Shown one piece after another: positions 16,753 through 24,268 of a stretch of 52,719 nt of DNA. The notes under the pieces are model-generated. The model was not told where the DNA came from and ran no database searches. It saw only the letters and a list, made by a program, of their open reading frames with translations. Within the stretch, counting starts at the first letter, position 1, and each line of letters opens with the position of its first letter. Source of the DNA: Robiginitomaculum sp. (lineage in GTDB: Bacteria > Pseudomonadota > Alphaproteobacteria > Caulobacterales > Maricaulaceae); NCBI GenBank assembly GCA_002733495.1, contig NVVV01000064.1, positions 1 through 52,719 on the forward strand, read 5' to 3'. A program made the position numbers and the translations under genes.

Positions 16753-18519
16753 TTAGAAAAGCATTCTGAAACCACGGTCCTTGTATATCGTCTGGACCGG
16801 TTTTTCTTGTATCTCAGCCATTGAGATCGCAATGACAGTAGCGATAACAGCGTCGATTTTGTGTACCCTTGGATTTTCACGAAACAACTTAACGTTGGCC
16901 TTATCATCGACTTTTGCCATCGTGTTAGAACAACACCATTCAAAGGTCTTATCGCCGTTGTAAATAAGCTGTTTACTCTCGATGTACTTAGACATGAGCT
17001 TGGCGGCTTCTGATAAGTTCGCTATTGTTTGAGTAACTGAAACCATCGGGTAACGTTCTTTCTCTAACTGGTTGGCGATTTGGGTTAGATGGTAGGGATC
17101 GTAAGCAATACTTTTTAAATCGTAATTTTCTTTTGCTTCACGTAGTACACCTTCAAGCGTGGCGTGGTCCATCACGTCACCACTCAAGATATTTAGCCAA
17201 CCTTCATCGTCTAATGCGTAATATCGCTGCCTCATCTGCTCTGACACTTTGTCTAATGCAGAATGCGGAAGGAAATTATCGTAAAACACGTTAAAAGTGC
17301 CGTTTTTATTGGGGAAAAGGTAACAAACTGATGCTAAATCCACATATTCCGCAAAATCTATGCCTATATAGCATTCTTGGCCTTTGAAGTTTTCTATCTT
17401 GGCCGTTGGGTCAGCGCAAGCATAAATCTTGTTTTGGTCGAAATATGCCTCTGCGTTATTAACAAATATGTTAAGCCGCTTAGTCAGGAAATTGGGTCTT
17501 TCACTGTTTAGGCGTTCCGCCTTTCGGCATAGCCTTAAAATGTCATCTTCTTGGACTGAGTGTCCGAGACATGGATTTGATTTGCCCCATACAGTAGGAT
17601 CGTTCCATTTATCTTTAGAATCAATGGTATAGTTCATCGTGAAAACTTCTTCTTCACAACCGTAGTCTTGAAGAATACTTAGCCCATCATCAAAAATATC
17701 TTTTCCAACGCCATCGAGTATCCATCCGGCTGTAGAAATTGTGAAGGCGATTGGTTGGGTACGAGAACCAGTGGCCGTTTCAAGTACGCCATACAAATTT
17801 CTGTCTTTCCAAGCGTGAATTTCATCAGCTATGAAGCAATGAATGTTCAAACCATCAAGTGAGTTAGAATCGCTTGAAAGTGGAGTGAACTTAGAAAAAG
17901 TTTCATCACACAGAATTTCGTTTCTGCCCTTACGAATTTTCAGCATGTCTTTAAGTTTTGACATTCCAAGCATACGAACGGCATCGTCCCAGACAATGCG
18001 AGCTTGGTCTATTTTCGTGGCGACACTATAGATTTCTGCGCCCGTCTCATTATCTGCAACTAGCAGAAAAAGGGCCAAGCCAGAGGCGATTGTGGATTTC
18101 CCATTTTTTCGGGCCACCCAAATATTTGCTTGTTTAAATCGTCTTAGGCCATTCTCTTTTTTAACCCAGCCGATAATCGAGCCAAGCAGGAATTGTTGCC
18201 AAGGTAAGAGTTGAATCGGTGTTCTGGCCAGTACGCCCTTGGTGTGTTTTATGAACTTATAGAAGTCTATTATATTTTTTGCTTTGAACTCGCTAAAAAC
18301 GAAAGGAAATGAGTCATCATGCTCTGACCGGTACATGTCGTTAAAATGTCGCTCTGCAGCTAACTTGATCCACTTGCACGACAATATCTTTCCACTAACA
18401 ATATCTGCAGCGTACCGGTGTACTTGCTTAGGGTGTTGGTCCAGCAGGTTGAAATCTGGGATATCTAAGGAATCAATGTATTTGGTTAGTTTCTTATGGC
18501 TTAGTTTTTTAATGGCCAT
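16753..18519 (-). CDS. terL: Terminase large subunit, 588 aa
   Basis: Walker A is seen at residues 136-143 (ARKNGKST), Walker B at 228-233 (CFIADE followed by IHAW), and the nuclease motif I aspartate in YIGIDFAEYVDLAS. A second acidic centre lies in LSGDVMDHATLEG and the HKIDAVIA segment near the end. This is the HK97 gp2-type large terminase, which packages DNA and cuts concatemers. It starts 16 bp after the small subunit, with AGGGGGA as ribosome site. Confidence 0.94.
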   Translation of the reverse strand: MAIKKLSHKKLTKYIDSLDIPDFNLLDQHPKQVHRYAADIVSGKILSCKWIKLAAERHFNDMYRSEHDDSFPFVFSEFKAKNIIDFYKFIKHTKGVLARTPIQLLPWQQFLLGSIIGWVKKENGLRRFKQANIWVARKNGKSTIASGLALFLLVADNETGAEIYSVATKIDQARIVWDDAVRMLGMSKLKDMLKIRKGRNEILCDETFSKFTPLSSDSNSLDGLNIHCFIADEIHAWKDRNLYGVLETATGSRTQPIAFTISTAGWILDGVGKDIFDDGLSILQDYGCEEEVFTMNYTIDSKDKWNDPTVWGKSNPCLGHSVQEDDILRLCRKAERLNSERPNFLTKRLNIFVNNAEAYFDQNKIYACADPTAKIENFKGQECYIGIDFAEYVDLASVCYLFPNKNGTFNVFYDNFLPHSALDKVSEQMRQRYYALDDEGWLNILSGDVMDHATLEGVLREAKENYDLKSIAYDPYHLTQIANQLEKERYPMVSVTQTIANLSEAAKLMSKYIESKQLIYNGDKTFEWCCSNTMAKVDDKANVKLFRENPRVHKIDAVIATVIAISMAEIQEKPVQTIYKDRGFRMLF

Positions 18520-18534
18520 TAATCCCCCTTGTAG

Positions 18535-18861
18535 TTATCTTTTAAGGAATTTAGCTAGTTCGCTTTCTTCTTCCAAAACCTGAGTCTCAATTTTTAATGT
18601 GCGAACGTGAACGTTTATATTTTTAATGGCGGCATCACGCTGAACTACTGACGGATTAGGCACGTATCTGGTTTGTCCTTTGTCGCCTGTTTGAGCTAGA
18701 ACTTGTCCATGTTCATTTACGTGGTGGTTTGCCTTTTCTACCGTGTCCATTAGGATCGCCATGTTTGCGGCCAGCGTGTCATCAATTGCGTTATCGTCAT
18801 TCAAGTGGTTTTTTACTGCATCAAAGAACTCTTTTTGACGCTCTGTCATTTCTGTATACAT
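18535..18861 (-). CDS. terS: Terminase small subunit (P27-like), 108 aa
   Basis: The ATG at 18861 has an AAGGAAT ribosome site 7 bases away; an in-frame start 16 codons further up has none. The protein starts with a MTERQKEFFDAVKNHL helix and has the charged helical middle and basic C-terminal helix (KIETQVLEEESELAKFLKR) of P27-type small terminases. It recognises the packaging site, likely the repeat-rich stretch immediately upstream. Confidence 0.8.
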   Translation of the reverse strand: MYTEMTERQKEFFDAVKNHLNDDNAIDDTLAANMAILMDTVEKANHHVNEHGQVLAQTGDKGQTRYVPNPSVVQRDAAIKNINVHVRTLKIETQVLEEESELAKFLKR

Positions 18862-19284
18862 ATTTATTCCTTGATTTGTTGCGTCTGGGGGAAAAGGGTA
18901 AATTTTCAAATTACGCGGGGACAGCCAAATGGTGCAATCTTATAGGGGTGCAGTCCGCCTCCCACCCTCCCCCGCCTAAGTGCTTGATTTCATTGATATT
19001 ACTGTTCACTCTACTCATAATGGGTGATACCTCATGAGAGGTATTCACAGTTAGATATATTAAATATCATATGATATTGCATTACTCACATAGGGGTACA
19101 CACAGGGCATCACTCATATAACCTGGCATAGGCCATAGTAGGCAGGCATAGCCATCATATAGGGGTGATATATAGGGGGTGCTGTGTGGTGCAAGGGGTC
19201 TATATAGAGGGGGTCTATATGAGGGGGTGCAGATAGACCTGCCTTTATTGACTGTTCAGAAAGCGTACAAATAAAAAAGTTTCT
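18862..19284. other. Non-coding repeat-rich region upstream of terS; candidate cos site
   Basis: About 420 bp with no convincing gene. It holds an inverted repeat ATACCTC-ATGA-GAGGTAT at 19027-19044, a perfect 16-bp palindrome AATATCATATGATATT at 19063-19078, and at least seven GGGG tracts in a TATAGGGG(G)T context (18941, 19089, 19158, 19169, then three in 19193-19229). Direct repeats of GGGTCTATAT occur at 19196 and 19212. HK97-type phages have cos just upstream of terS, so this is the most likely packaging initiation site. The exact cut site cannot be placed from sequence alone. Confidence 0.55.
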
Positions 19285-19515
19285 CTATGCGAGCTGTTCA
19301 CACAGTCGGGTGTATACGGCGTGTATAACGTCACGCTCTAAGGTGGCGCATATAACAGGAATGCGGCTCACTAGGTCGCGCACTGCCAACACTTCACCCT
19401 CTAGGCTAAGGCTATACAACACGCCGTTGATCATGGTCGTGCAGCCGTCATAGTGGTCTAGGTTAATGACCTGTATAGGGGGTGTTGTGGGCGTGTCTGC
19501 TGTGGTGGTGTTCAT
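19285..19515 (-). CDS. Hypothetical protein, 76 aa
   Basis: A small protein with a Thr-rich N-terminus, no membrane segment and two short helices at the end (RDVIHAVYTRLCEQLA). CAGGAG lies 11 bases before the ATG. No family recognised. It sits between a strong terminator and the candidate cos region and may be the last gene of the accessory late block. Confidence 0.55.
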   Translation of the reverse strand: MNTTTADTPTTPPIQVINLDHYDGCTTMINGVLYSLSLEGEVLAVRDLVSRIPVICATLERDVIHAVYTRLCEQLA

Positions 19516-19626
19516 ATGGGTATATGCTCCTGTATGGCTCTGTGAGGCAATAATACTGCTAATTGGTGTAATGGGTAGGGTTATTCGGTACAGTCGCTCT
19601 GATGGCGCTTACTTTATTACAGGCAT

Positions 19627-19651
19627 AAAAAAAGCCACTCGTTAGAGTGGC
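19627..19651 (-). terminator. Rho-independent terminator (minus strand)
   Basis: A perfect 7-bp stem GCCACTC/GAGTGGC with loop GTTA is followed on the minus strand by seven T. It ends the transcript of the small genes at 19708-20488. Its downstream flank is nearly the same 17 bases as at 942-957. Confidence 0.92.
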
Positions 19652-19707
19652 CTTATGTATGGCTGCGGTCTGCTAGATGTTCGCTAGAGCTACGGCTGAA
19701 ATAATTG

Positions 19708-19908
19708 TCACGATGCAGATAACATCGTACCTATGGTGTTTAATAAATTCGACCATGTGTTGATACCCTCTATACTAAAAATTTTGATACCTGCATAAAG
19801 TAAAGCAAATATTTTTGATATGTTCAACCACTTCTCAGTGATCATTTTATTTGTCTCTGCTTCAAGCTTGTCTATGTGCGCTATGCGCTCTGCTTCTTTG
19901 TTGGCCAT
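19708..19908 (-). CDS. Small membrane-associated protein, 66 aa
   Basis: The N-terminal ~28 residues are a charged helix (KEAERIAHIDKLEAETNKMI). The rest is hydrophobic (WLNISKIFALLYAGIKIFSI, then a second amphipathic stretch), suggesting one membrane helix. The ATG directly follows the stop of the preceding gene with AGGAT upstream. Could be a holin-like or superinfection protein, but no specific motif supports either. Confidence 0.55.
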   Translation of the reverse strand: MANKEAERIAHIDKLEAETNKMITEKWLNISKIFALLYAGIKIFSIEGINTWSNLLNTIGTMLSAS

Positions 19909-20118
19909 CTAATATCCTGTTATTTGGCGCTGTATGTTCTTCTGTTCGCGCTTAGGCAAATCAACAAATATACAGGCGGCTTTCTCGTATGCGTTGGCCT
20001 GTGGTGCGCTCATGCTGTCTTGCGTTGCGTCCACTATATCACTATAGCGTTTATCCCACTTTATGAAGCGATTTATCAAAGCTTGGTACTTTGGATTGAT
20101 GGCCGTTATTGTGATCAT
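19909..20118 (-). CDS. Hypothetical protein, 69 aa
   Basis: A small soluble protein, slightly basic, mostly helical. The ATG at 20118 has GGAGA upstream, and its first bases overlap the stop of the preceding gene. It ends in TAG directly before the next ATG. No family recognised; part of a tightly packed four-gene string (20488 to 19708). Confidence 0.6.
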   Translation of the reverse strand: MITITAINPKYQALINRFIKWDKRYSDIVDATQDSMSAPQANAYEKAACIFVDLPKREQKNIQRQITGY

Positions 20119-20357
20119 AGTGCTCTGCTCTCCGAAAGTTTAACGAATTTAACACGCTCTCTAAATCGCGCTGTCATCACCTTGGTATTGTGACCGTGTA
20201 CTACGTTAATAGTGTGTATGCTGTGGCCGACATATCGAGATAATTGCTTATCACCACAATACACGTATTGCCCACGCTGTAACACTAGAGCGCCCGATTT
20301 AATGCGCTCCTCGTTATTGTCAGCCCACAGATCAACGGGTTTCGTAAATTTAGCCAT
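20115..20357 (-). CDS. Hypothetical protein, 80 aa
   Basis: Basic protein of 80 residues with a likely beta-barrel-like middle (ALVLQRGQYVYCGDKQLSRYVG) and a basic C-terminus. Its ATG overlaps the stop of a 43-codon gene upstream (TAATG). Possibly nucleic-acid binding by charge. No family recognised. Confidence 0.6.
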   Translation of the reverse strand: MAKFTKPVDLWADNNEERIKSGALVLQRGQYVYCGDKQLSRYVGHSIHTINVVHGHNTKVMTARFRERVKFVKLSESRAL

Positions 20358-20488
20358 TAGATAGCCGCCTTAGCTTGTAAGCGGTCAATCATGCGCTCTA
20401 ACATGCGGCGCTGTAACTGTGTTACGTGCTTGCTGTTGATAAGATTGCAAGCCCATTCTAATTGCTGTATTCTAGTCAAGTATTTCAT
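20357..20488 (-). CDS. Very small protein, 43 aa
   Basis: ATG at 20488 with a good AGAGGT ribosome site; the stop overlaps the next ATG. The peptide is basic and helical, starting MKYLTRIQQLEWACNLI and ending with RRMLERMIDRLQAKAAI. The coupled stop-start and ribosome site argue that it is real. Its start lies under a possible plus-strand antisense RNA (20480-20564). Confidence 0.65.
   Translation of the reverse strand: MKYLTRIQQLEWACNLINSKHVTQLQRRMLERMIDRLQAKAAI
20446..20473 (+). promoter_or_regulatory. Possible plus-strand promoter for an antisense RNA
   Basis: TTGCAA and TATTCT are separated by 17 bp on the plus strand, matching sigma-70 spacing with 4/6 bases in each box. A transcript would start near 20480, run across the start codon and ribosome site of the 43-aa gene, and stop at the plus-strand terminator at 20532-20564. 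Confidence 0.35.
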
Positions 20489-20531
20489 ATTACCTCTGTA
20501 GCGGTTGTGGTATTAAATATTGATTACTAAG

Positions 20532-20564
20532 CCTCGAATGTTGACGCATTCGAGGTTTTTTTTT
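20532..20564 (+). terminator. Rho-independent terminator (plus strand)
   Basis: A perfect 9-bp stem CCTCGAATG/CATTCGAGG, 6-base loop and nine T on the plus strand. On the minus strand the T-run is missing. No plus-strand gene precedes it, so it implies an unlabelled plus-strand transcript. Confidence 0.9.
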
Positions 20565-20621
20565 ATGCCTGCTTTCTTGGCATGTCCGTAAGATACTACG
20601 AACAGATATTGATTGCAAGCA

Positions 20622-20834
20622 TTATGATTTATTTAATTGCTCTATCTCAATTAAAAGTTTATTCACCTTGGTAACGTAGCGCCTAATCTGAACTTGGGCG
20701 TTTACATCGCCTAGCGTTTCCTTGGCTGCGTTGTAGGCTGTTTCCCCTTCTATCGCTACCTTATAGACAGACAGTCTAAGGTGCTTAGGTACAGCGCAAA
20801 TTAAGATGATACTAATTATTTCTGATTGGTTCAT
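20622..20834 (-). CDS. Small protein with possible helix-turn-helix, 70 aa
   Basis: The middle segment (VPKHLRLSVYKVAIEGETAYNAAKETLG) has the spacing of a TrfB/KorA-like helix-turn-helix, followed by a coiled-coil helix rich in Lys, Leu and Ile. Its ATG lies one base from the stop of the preceding gene, so the two are coupled. It could be a small transcription regulator; the HTH reading is tentative. Confidence 0.5.
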   Translation of the reverse strand: MNQSEIISIILICAVPKHLRLSVYKVAIEGETAYNAAKETLGDVNAQVQIRRYVTKVNKLLIEIEQLNKS

Positions 20835-21380
20835 TTATTTATTCCAGCATATTGAAGCGTATACCCCAGATGCTACTTGATATTCCAAAGCTGATAAACC
20901 CTTTTCGCCTTCAAGGTTATAATAGAAGCATACACCCTCTAGATCTTCTTTAGCGTGAGGCGTCCAACCATGAGTAGTACAAGCCGCTAGGCTGATTTTG
21001 CCGTTGTAGTCTTCGCCCTGTGCCGCTTCGATAAAGTGCATGATCTCGGCTGTGATCTCCTCTGCTACTTCACCCGATATTGAATACCACGCAGTATTAA
21101 CAATTCCGTTTGCTTCTTGCATTAGCGCCTGCATTGAACTATCACAATTTGAGAAATCATTATCTTCTGACTCATAGTCGTTCCAATCAGAACCCGCAAC
21201 AACTTCGAATGCTTCATGGTAGTAGGTAACATCTGCGATACTGTCTTGATGAATGTCGATGCGCTCTTGAACCATGTCACGTACTTCATCGCTGAACATA
21301 TCCGTGTGTACTTCCATGCCGCCTAAATCAAGGCATGATTCGATTGATGATTTGAATGTACGAGGTGTGTAGTTAGACAT
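20835..21380 (-). CDS. Acidic hypothetical protein, 181 aa
   Basis: A strongly acidic protein (clusters such as DWNDYESEDNDFSNCD) of 181 residues with no signal peptide or membrane segment. Acidic DNA-mimic proteins are common among phage anti-restriction and anti-defence factors, and the ~180 aa size and acidity recall ArdA. I do not see the ArdA motifs, so this is only a resemblance. It follows a 359-bp non-coding stretch that probably holds its promoter. Confidence 0.6.
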   Translation of the reverse strand: MSNYTPRTFKSSIESCLDLGGMEVHTDMFSDEVRDMVQERIDIHQDSIADVTYYHEAFEVVAGSDWNDYESEDNDFSNCDSSMQALMQEANGIVNTAWYSISGEVAEEITAEIMHFIEAAQGEDYNGKISLAACTTHGWTPHAKEDLEGVCFYYNLEGEKGLSALEYQVASGVYASICWNK

Positions 21381-21739
21381 AATTTATTACTCTCATTATC
21401 AACGCTGCATGGTTGCCGCGTTTCGATGGAGTGAAGACTAAAGCAAACACATTACGTTTGCAAACACTTTATGTCCTTATCTGCAAATTAGTTATTTGGT
21501 ACTGTCAGCGCCTTAGAGAGTCGTTTCTATATAGGGTAGTTTTTTTCACCCCTTCCAATGCAGCATCAAGCGCACCGATTCGGACCGACAAAACACCATG
21601 ACATATTATGTCAACTACCCATTTAGGGTTACTACCTACTAAGCGGTATTTCGACTTCCACAGAGACTTTTCGAGAAAACGGCCGATTTTAAAGTAAATA
21701 TTTCAGCATATATGAGTTCATTCGACTTATAACTTTTTT
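21381..21739. promoter_or_regulatory. Non-coding region with repeats and a palindrome
   Basis: About 360 bp without a supported gene. It contains GCAAACAC twice (21443, 21460) around GTTTGC, forming the 10-bp palindrome GTTTGCAAAC at 21456-21465, and the 15-bp palindrome TGACATATTATGTCA at 21599-21613. On the minus strand TTGACA lies in the latter. A minus-strand TATATA box occurs near 21530. These probably form the promoter and operators of the 20835-21380 gene set. The 14-base core TGACATATTATGTC also occurs at 26450-26463. Confidence 0.45.
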
Positions 21740-22123
21740 TTATTTCTGTCTGCCTAATTTCTCAAGCCTAGTTTTAACCATATGACAAGACCGGCAAAGA
21801 CAACGCAAGTTAGAATATTGCAGTCGCAATGACCAATTACTCTTGAGTTCTTCCACATGATCCACGTCCATTGCTGGCTTAATTATCTTATTAACTAAGC
21901 AGTCTTGGCATAGTGGGTTAGCTCTTATCTTGATATCTCGTAGCCGCTTCCATTCTGGTGATGAATAGAACGCCTTAAATTTAGGGTCGTAACGCTTGTT
22001 GCTGCTAACCGCTCTTGCCTTGGCTCGCTGCTTGTTTGCCTTCTCTGCTATAACTGCATGTTTAGAACAATGACGCTTAGTTGTAACAGACTTACAACCA
22101 GCAACAGCACATATCTTATTCAT
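21740..22123 (-). CDS. HNH endonuclease, 127 aa
   Basis: The C-terminal half is a standard HNH nuclease: zinc Cys72/Cys75, the catalytic DVDHVEE with His89, Asn105 in YSNLRCLC, then Cys110, Cys113 and His114. The N-terminus has a separate CAVAGC..HCSKH cluster that may bind zinc too. Small HNH proteins encoded near terminase genes in cos-type phages act with the terminase in cutting cos, and that is its likely role here, though about 3 kb separate it from terS. Confidence 0.87.
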   Translation of the reverse strand: MNKICAVAGCKSVTTKRHCSKHAVIAEKANKQRAKARAVSSNKRYDPKFKAFYSSPEWKRLRDIKIRANPLCQDCLVNKIIKPAMDVDHVEELKSNWSLRLQYSNLRCLCRSCHMVKTRLEKLGRQK

Positions 22124-22152
22124 ATTTGATATCCTCCCAGAAAAGGCCGCCC

Positions 22153-22398
22153 CTATTTTTTGGCCGCATCTTCTAATCGAGTTAGACGCTTATCGAATTC
22201 ATACACATATTCAGTACGGATAGTTGATAGCTGGCTTCTAAATAGCATAAGGTCTTTCTGTACCTGAACGATAACTACCTGTTGCTTGATTAGCATCAAC
22301 TGATTGTTACTGACTGTATTGGCAATCCATGCAGACATGGCCAACAGCAATGATATAAACAGTGTTAGTACTATGTTGTTAAACTTACTGTCTGTCAT
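22153..22398 (-). CDS. Small membrane protein, possible i-spanin or holin partner, 81 aa
   Basis: An N-terminal membrane helix (residues ~8-27, IVLTLFISLLLAMSAWIANT) is followed by a long coiled-coil-like soluble part ending in DKRLTRLEDAAKK. This single-pass, N-in plan is that of inner-membrane spanins (Rz). It lies 30 bp before the HNH gene and 10 bp after a 57-codon gene. Role in lysis is inferred from context. Confidence 0.55.
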   Translation of the reverse strand: MTDSKFNNIVLTLFISLLLAMSAWIANTVSNNQLMLIKQQVVIVQVQKDLMLFRSQLSTIRTEYVYEFDKRLTRLEDAAKK

Positions 22399-22407
22399 GG
22401 TTATGGC

Positions 22408-22581
22408 CTATAGCTTGTTGGTCAGTTTGTAGTTATGTTTCACTATGTCTTTAATAGTGTCAGCGTCCTTAATCATGGACGTGTCTCTACGGTCCTTAAT
22501 CATGTCCACTATGCTATCAAGCAGCATCAATAGAATGTCAGAGCCAACAGTTTTCAGTAACATTAAGATGATCGGTTTCAT
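22408..22581 (-). CDS. Small amphipathic protein, 57 aa
   Basis: Gene too short for usual cut-offs but with an AAGGAC ribosome site 7 bases before the ATG and a stop 10 bp from the next start. The N-terminal half is hydrophobic (MKPIILMLLKTVGSDILLML), the second half charged. The DNA contains GTCCTTAATCATG twice, 30 bp apart, giving MIKD repeats in the protein. A pinholin-like or antiholin role is possible but unproven. Confidence 0.55.
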   Translation of the reverse strand: MKPIILMLLKTVGSDILLMLLDSIVDMIKDRRDTSMIKDADTIKDIVKHNYKLTNKL

Positions 22582-22726
22582 AATTAAGTCCTTGTAAGGT
22601 GCGGAAGTGAATCAATCAGGCAGCGCCATGAAACACTTATCAGTCCAGCGAGAACCTATCCGCAAATATGGTGCAGCTTGTGTTTTAAGACGCATTGTAA
22701 AGAGGCATCACAAGACTTACGCATTG

Positions 22727-23143
22727 TTAGAGTCGAACTATTTCTAGTTGCGTTACTTTGTATTTCTTAACCAGTGCATTGATGCTGTCCACTGCATCTT
22801 TACTATCAGCAACACCCCAAGTCTGACTGTTCCACGTTTTGCCCAGCGCGATACAACCTCGTAATTGGCTTGCGTAATTTGCTGAGTGTATATAGCAATG
22901 AGTTCGATGTGATGGACCGGTAACGGTTACACCTAGGTTAGGATTGTGTAGGGCCAACACCAATCCAAACTTAGTAGAGCTGTGCCAACATAAATCATAT
23001 ATACCAGCAGGAATGCAGCTAATATTTTTCTCATTATTCACCCAATCACATTCAACGCTAACCGCAATGCAGTTACCTTTATAGTACAAGTGGCCAAACG
23101 TACCGATACCGGCTAACGTTTTGGTTGTTAATTTAAAGTTCAT
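22727..23143 (-). CDS. DUF5675 family protein, candidate endolysin, 138 aa
   Basis: The sequence matches DUF5675: GTFGHLYYKG near the start, SCIPAGIYD in the middle, then YIHSANY with His86 and RGCIALG with Cys97. The His/GCI pair resembles the active site of YkuD-type L,D-transpeptidases. DUF5675 genes are often found beside small membrane proteins in phage lysis regions, as here. The ribosome site GTGGAGA is strong. Cell wall cleavage is inferred from family context. The gene follows a terminator, so it may have its own promoter or rely on antitermination. Confidence 0.75.
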   Translation of the reverse strand: MNFKLTTKTLAGIGTFGHLYYKGNCIAVSVECDWVNNEKNISCIPAGIYDLCWHSSTKFGLVLALHNPNLGVTVTGPSHRTHCYIHSANYASQLRGCIALGKTWNSQTWGVADSKDAVDSINALVKKYKVTQLEIVRL

Positions 23144-23161
23144 TTATTTATCTCCACGCAT

Positions 23162-23190
23162 AAAAAAAGGCTATCCGATTAGGGATAGCC
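23162..23190 (-). terminator. Rho-independent terminator (minus strand)
   Basis: An 8-bp stem GGCTATCC/GGATAGCC followed on the minus strand by seven T, then ATGC. It lies between the 53-aa gene and the DUF5675 gene. Confidence 0.92.
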
Positions 23191-23213
23191 TTCATGTATG
23201 AGCATGTTTTGTT

Positions 23214-23375
23214 TTAAAGCATTGAGCGTGATATACCGTAAACAATGGTAAGGATTAACACACAAGAAATATAAAGCTTTCTGTCTGATTTATTCGTCTT
23301 CATTAACTCAGCATTAAACTCTATAAGCCTTTTGTTATGATCCATAATCTCTTGCATCAATTCGTCTTTATTCAT
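23214..23375 (-). CDS. Small tail-anchored membrane protein, 53 aa
   Basis: The ATG at 23375 overlaps the TGA stop of the preceding gene. A charged helical N-terminus (MNKDELMQEIMDHNKRLIEF) precedes one C-terminal membrane helix (YISCVLILTIVYGI). A single-pass protein with a short periplasmic end fits antiholins or small phage membrane proteins. It shares its plan with the adjacent 101-aa protein. Confidence 0.6.
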   Translation of the reverse strand: MNKDELMQEIMDHNKRLIEFNAELMKTNKSDRKLYISCVLILTIVYGISRSML

Positions 23376-23677
23376 TTGTAATAATACGCCGTAAACATCA
23401 GCACATTGGCCGCACTAAACAAAAAGCCGCATATTAACAGCGTTCGTGCGTTGACGCTTATCAGGTCCATTAGCTTTTCATTGCCTTTAATCAAAGCAGC
23501 GTTAGAGTTATAAAGCATTTCATTGCGAACCGTGAGCATTTCATTTTTAAGCTTTAAACGTTCTATTTCTTCAACGTGCTTCATAATTACGCCCATGTAT
23601 AATTCAACTATAATGCTATTAAAGCCAAATGTTTTTCCTATCCCAGTATCACCGGCGCTAGTTGTAGCTGTCATCAT
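23372..23677 (-). CDS. Tail-anchored coiled-coil membrane protein, 101 aa
   Basis: A central Glu/Lys/Leu-rich coiled coil (EEIERLKLKNEMLTVRNEML) leads to a C-terminal membrane helix (LLICGFLFSAANVLMFTAYYY). The ATG at 23677 overlaps the stop of the upstream gene; an internal ATG at 23584 is a possible alternative. Together with the 53-aa gene it forms a pair of coupled membrane proteins near the putative endolysin. Holin or antiholin is possible. Confidence 0.55.
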   Translation of the reverse strand: MMTATTSAGDTGIGKTFGFNSIIVELYMGVIMKHVEEIERLKLKNEMLTVRNEMLYNSNAALIKGNEKLMDLISVNARTLLICGFLFSAANVLMFTAYYYK

Positions 23678-23931
23678 CGTCTAGCGATCCACCCTGTAGG
23701 CTCTTTATCGTCTGCAAAGCCATTACCTAACCATTTGCCCAACTCAAACAATGCGCGGTCTTCTGACTCGAAACAGAAGCGAGAACCATAACCAGCACCA
23801 TCTAAATCATGCAGTATGGCCGTTGTGAACATTAAGCTAGTTAAACAGCTATAAGTATCCGATTCTTCATGGTGTACGATGTGGTAATAGTGGTTCGATT
23901 CTAAGAACTCAACGAATTCGGGGTTAATCAT
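23674..23931 (-). CDS. Hypothetical protein, 85 aa
   Basis: An acidic, aromatic-rich small protein with a HisHis/Tyr-rich N-terminus and the end GKWLGNGFADDKEPTGWIARR. Overlaps its neighbours on both sides by four bases, so it is translated as part of an operon. No family recognised. Confidence 0.6.
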   Translation of the reverse strand: MINPEFVEFLESNHYYHIVHHEESDTYSCLTSLMFTTAILHDLDGAGYGSRFCFESEDRALFELGKWLGNGFADDKEPTGWIARR

Positions 23932-24251
23932 GATTCGCCCGACTGCGCATGAATGCGTTCATACTGTGGGCAAGGGAAACCAAGAGATTTAAACCAAGCT
24001 AAAATCTTTTCGTATTCATCAACTTTAAAGTAAAAGCTTTGATGATGCTGCGGGCTTACGTCTGTAATTTTGGTTATATTATGAAAAGCAACTTTAACGC
24101 TATTTACATTATTGCACACTTCAACACCAACGAACTCAGGCGACCATTGCGCGCTTACATCGTGTGAGTGAAGCATTATTAAATCACCAATAAGGCTAAA
24201 TGTTGCCTCTAGTCCGCTTTTATTTTTAATGTGGATTGCATTTACTGTCAT
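23928..24251 (-). CDS. Hypothetical protein, 107 aa
   Basis: A soluble mixed alpha/beta protein with several His and Asp residues; no membrane segment. It starts 17 bp after the zinc-ribbon gene and overlaps the next gene by four bases. No family recognised. Possibly involved in host takeover, judging only by its place in a string of small accessory genes. Confidence 0.6.
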   Translation of the reverse strand: MTVNAIHIKNKSGLEATFSLIGDLIMLHSHDVSAQWSPEFVGVEVCNNVNSVKVAFHNITKITDVSPQHHQSFYFKVDEYEKILAWFKSLGFPCPQYERIHAQSGES

Positions 24252-24268
24252 TTGATCGTTTCCTTGGT

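Noticed and set aside
19089-19229. CRISPR-like regular repeats
   Set aside because: The GGGG tracts are short and irregularly spaced and there are no equal spacers or cas genes.
21413-21601. 62-codon plus-strand frame in the 21.4-21.7 kb gap
   Set aside because: Starts with TTG, has no ribosome site, and crosses palindromes typical of a regulatory region.
22628-22747. Plus-strand 39-codon basic frame in the gap before the DUF5675 gene end
   Set aside because: Weak ribosome site and opposite strand to all neighbours; overlaps the end of the DUF5675 gene.
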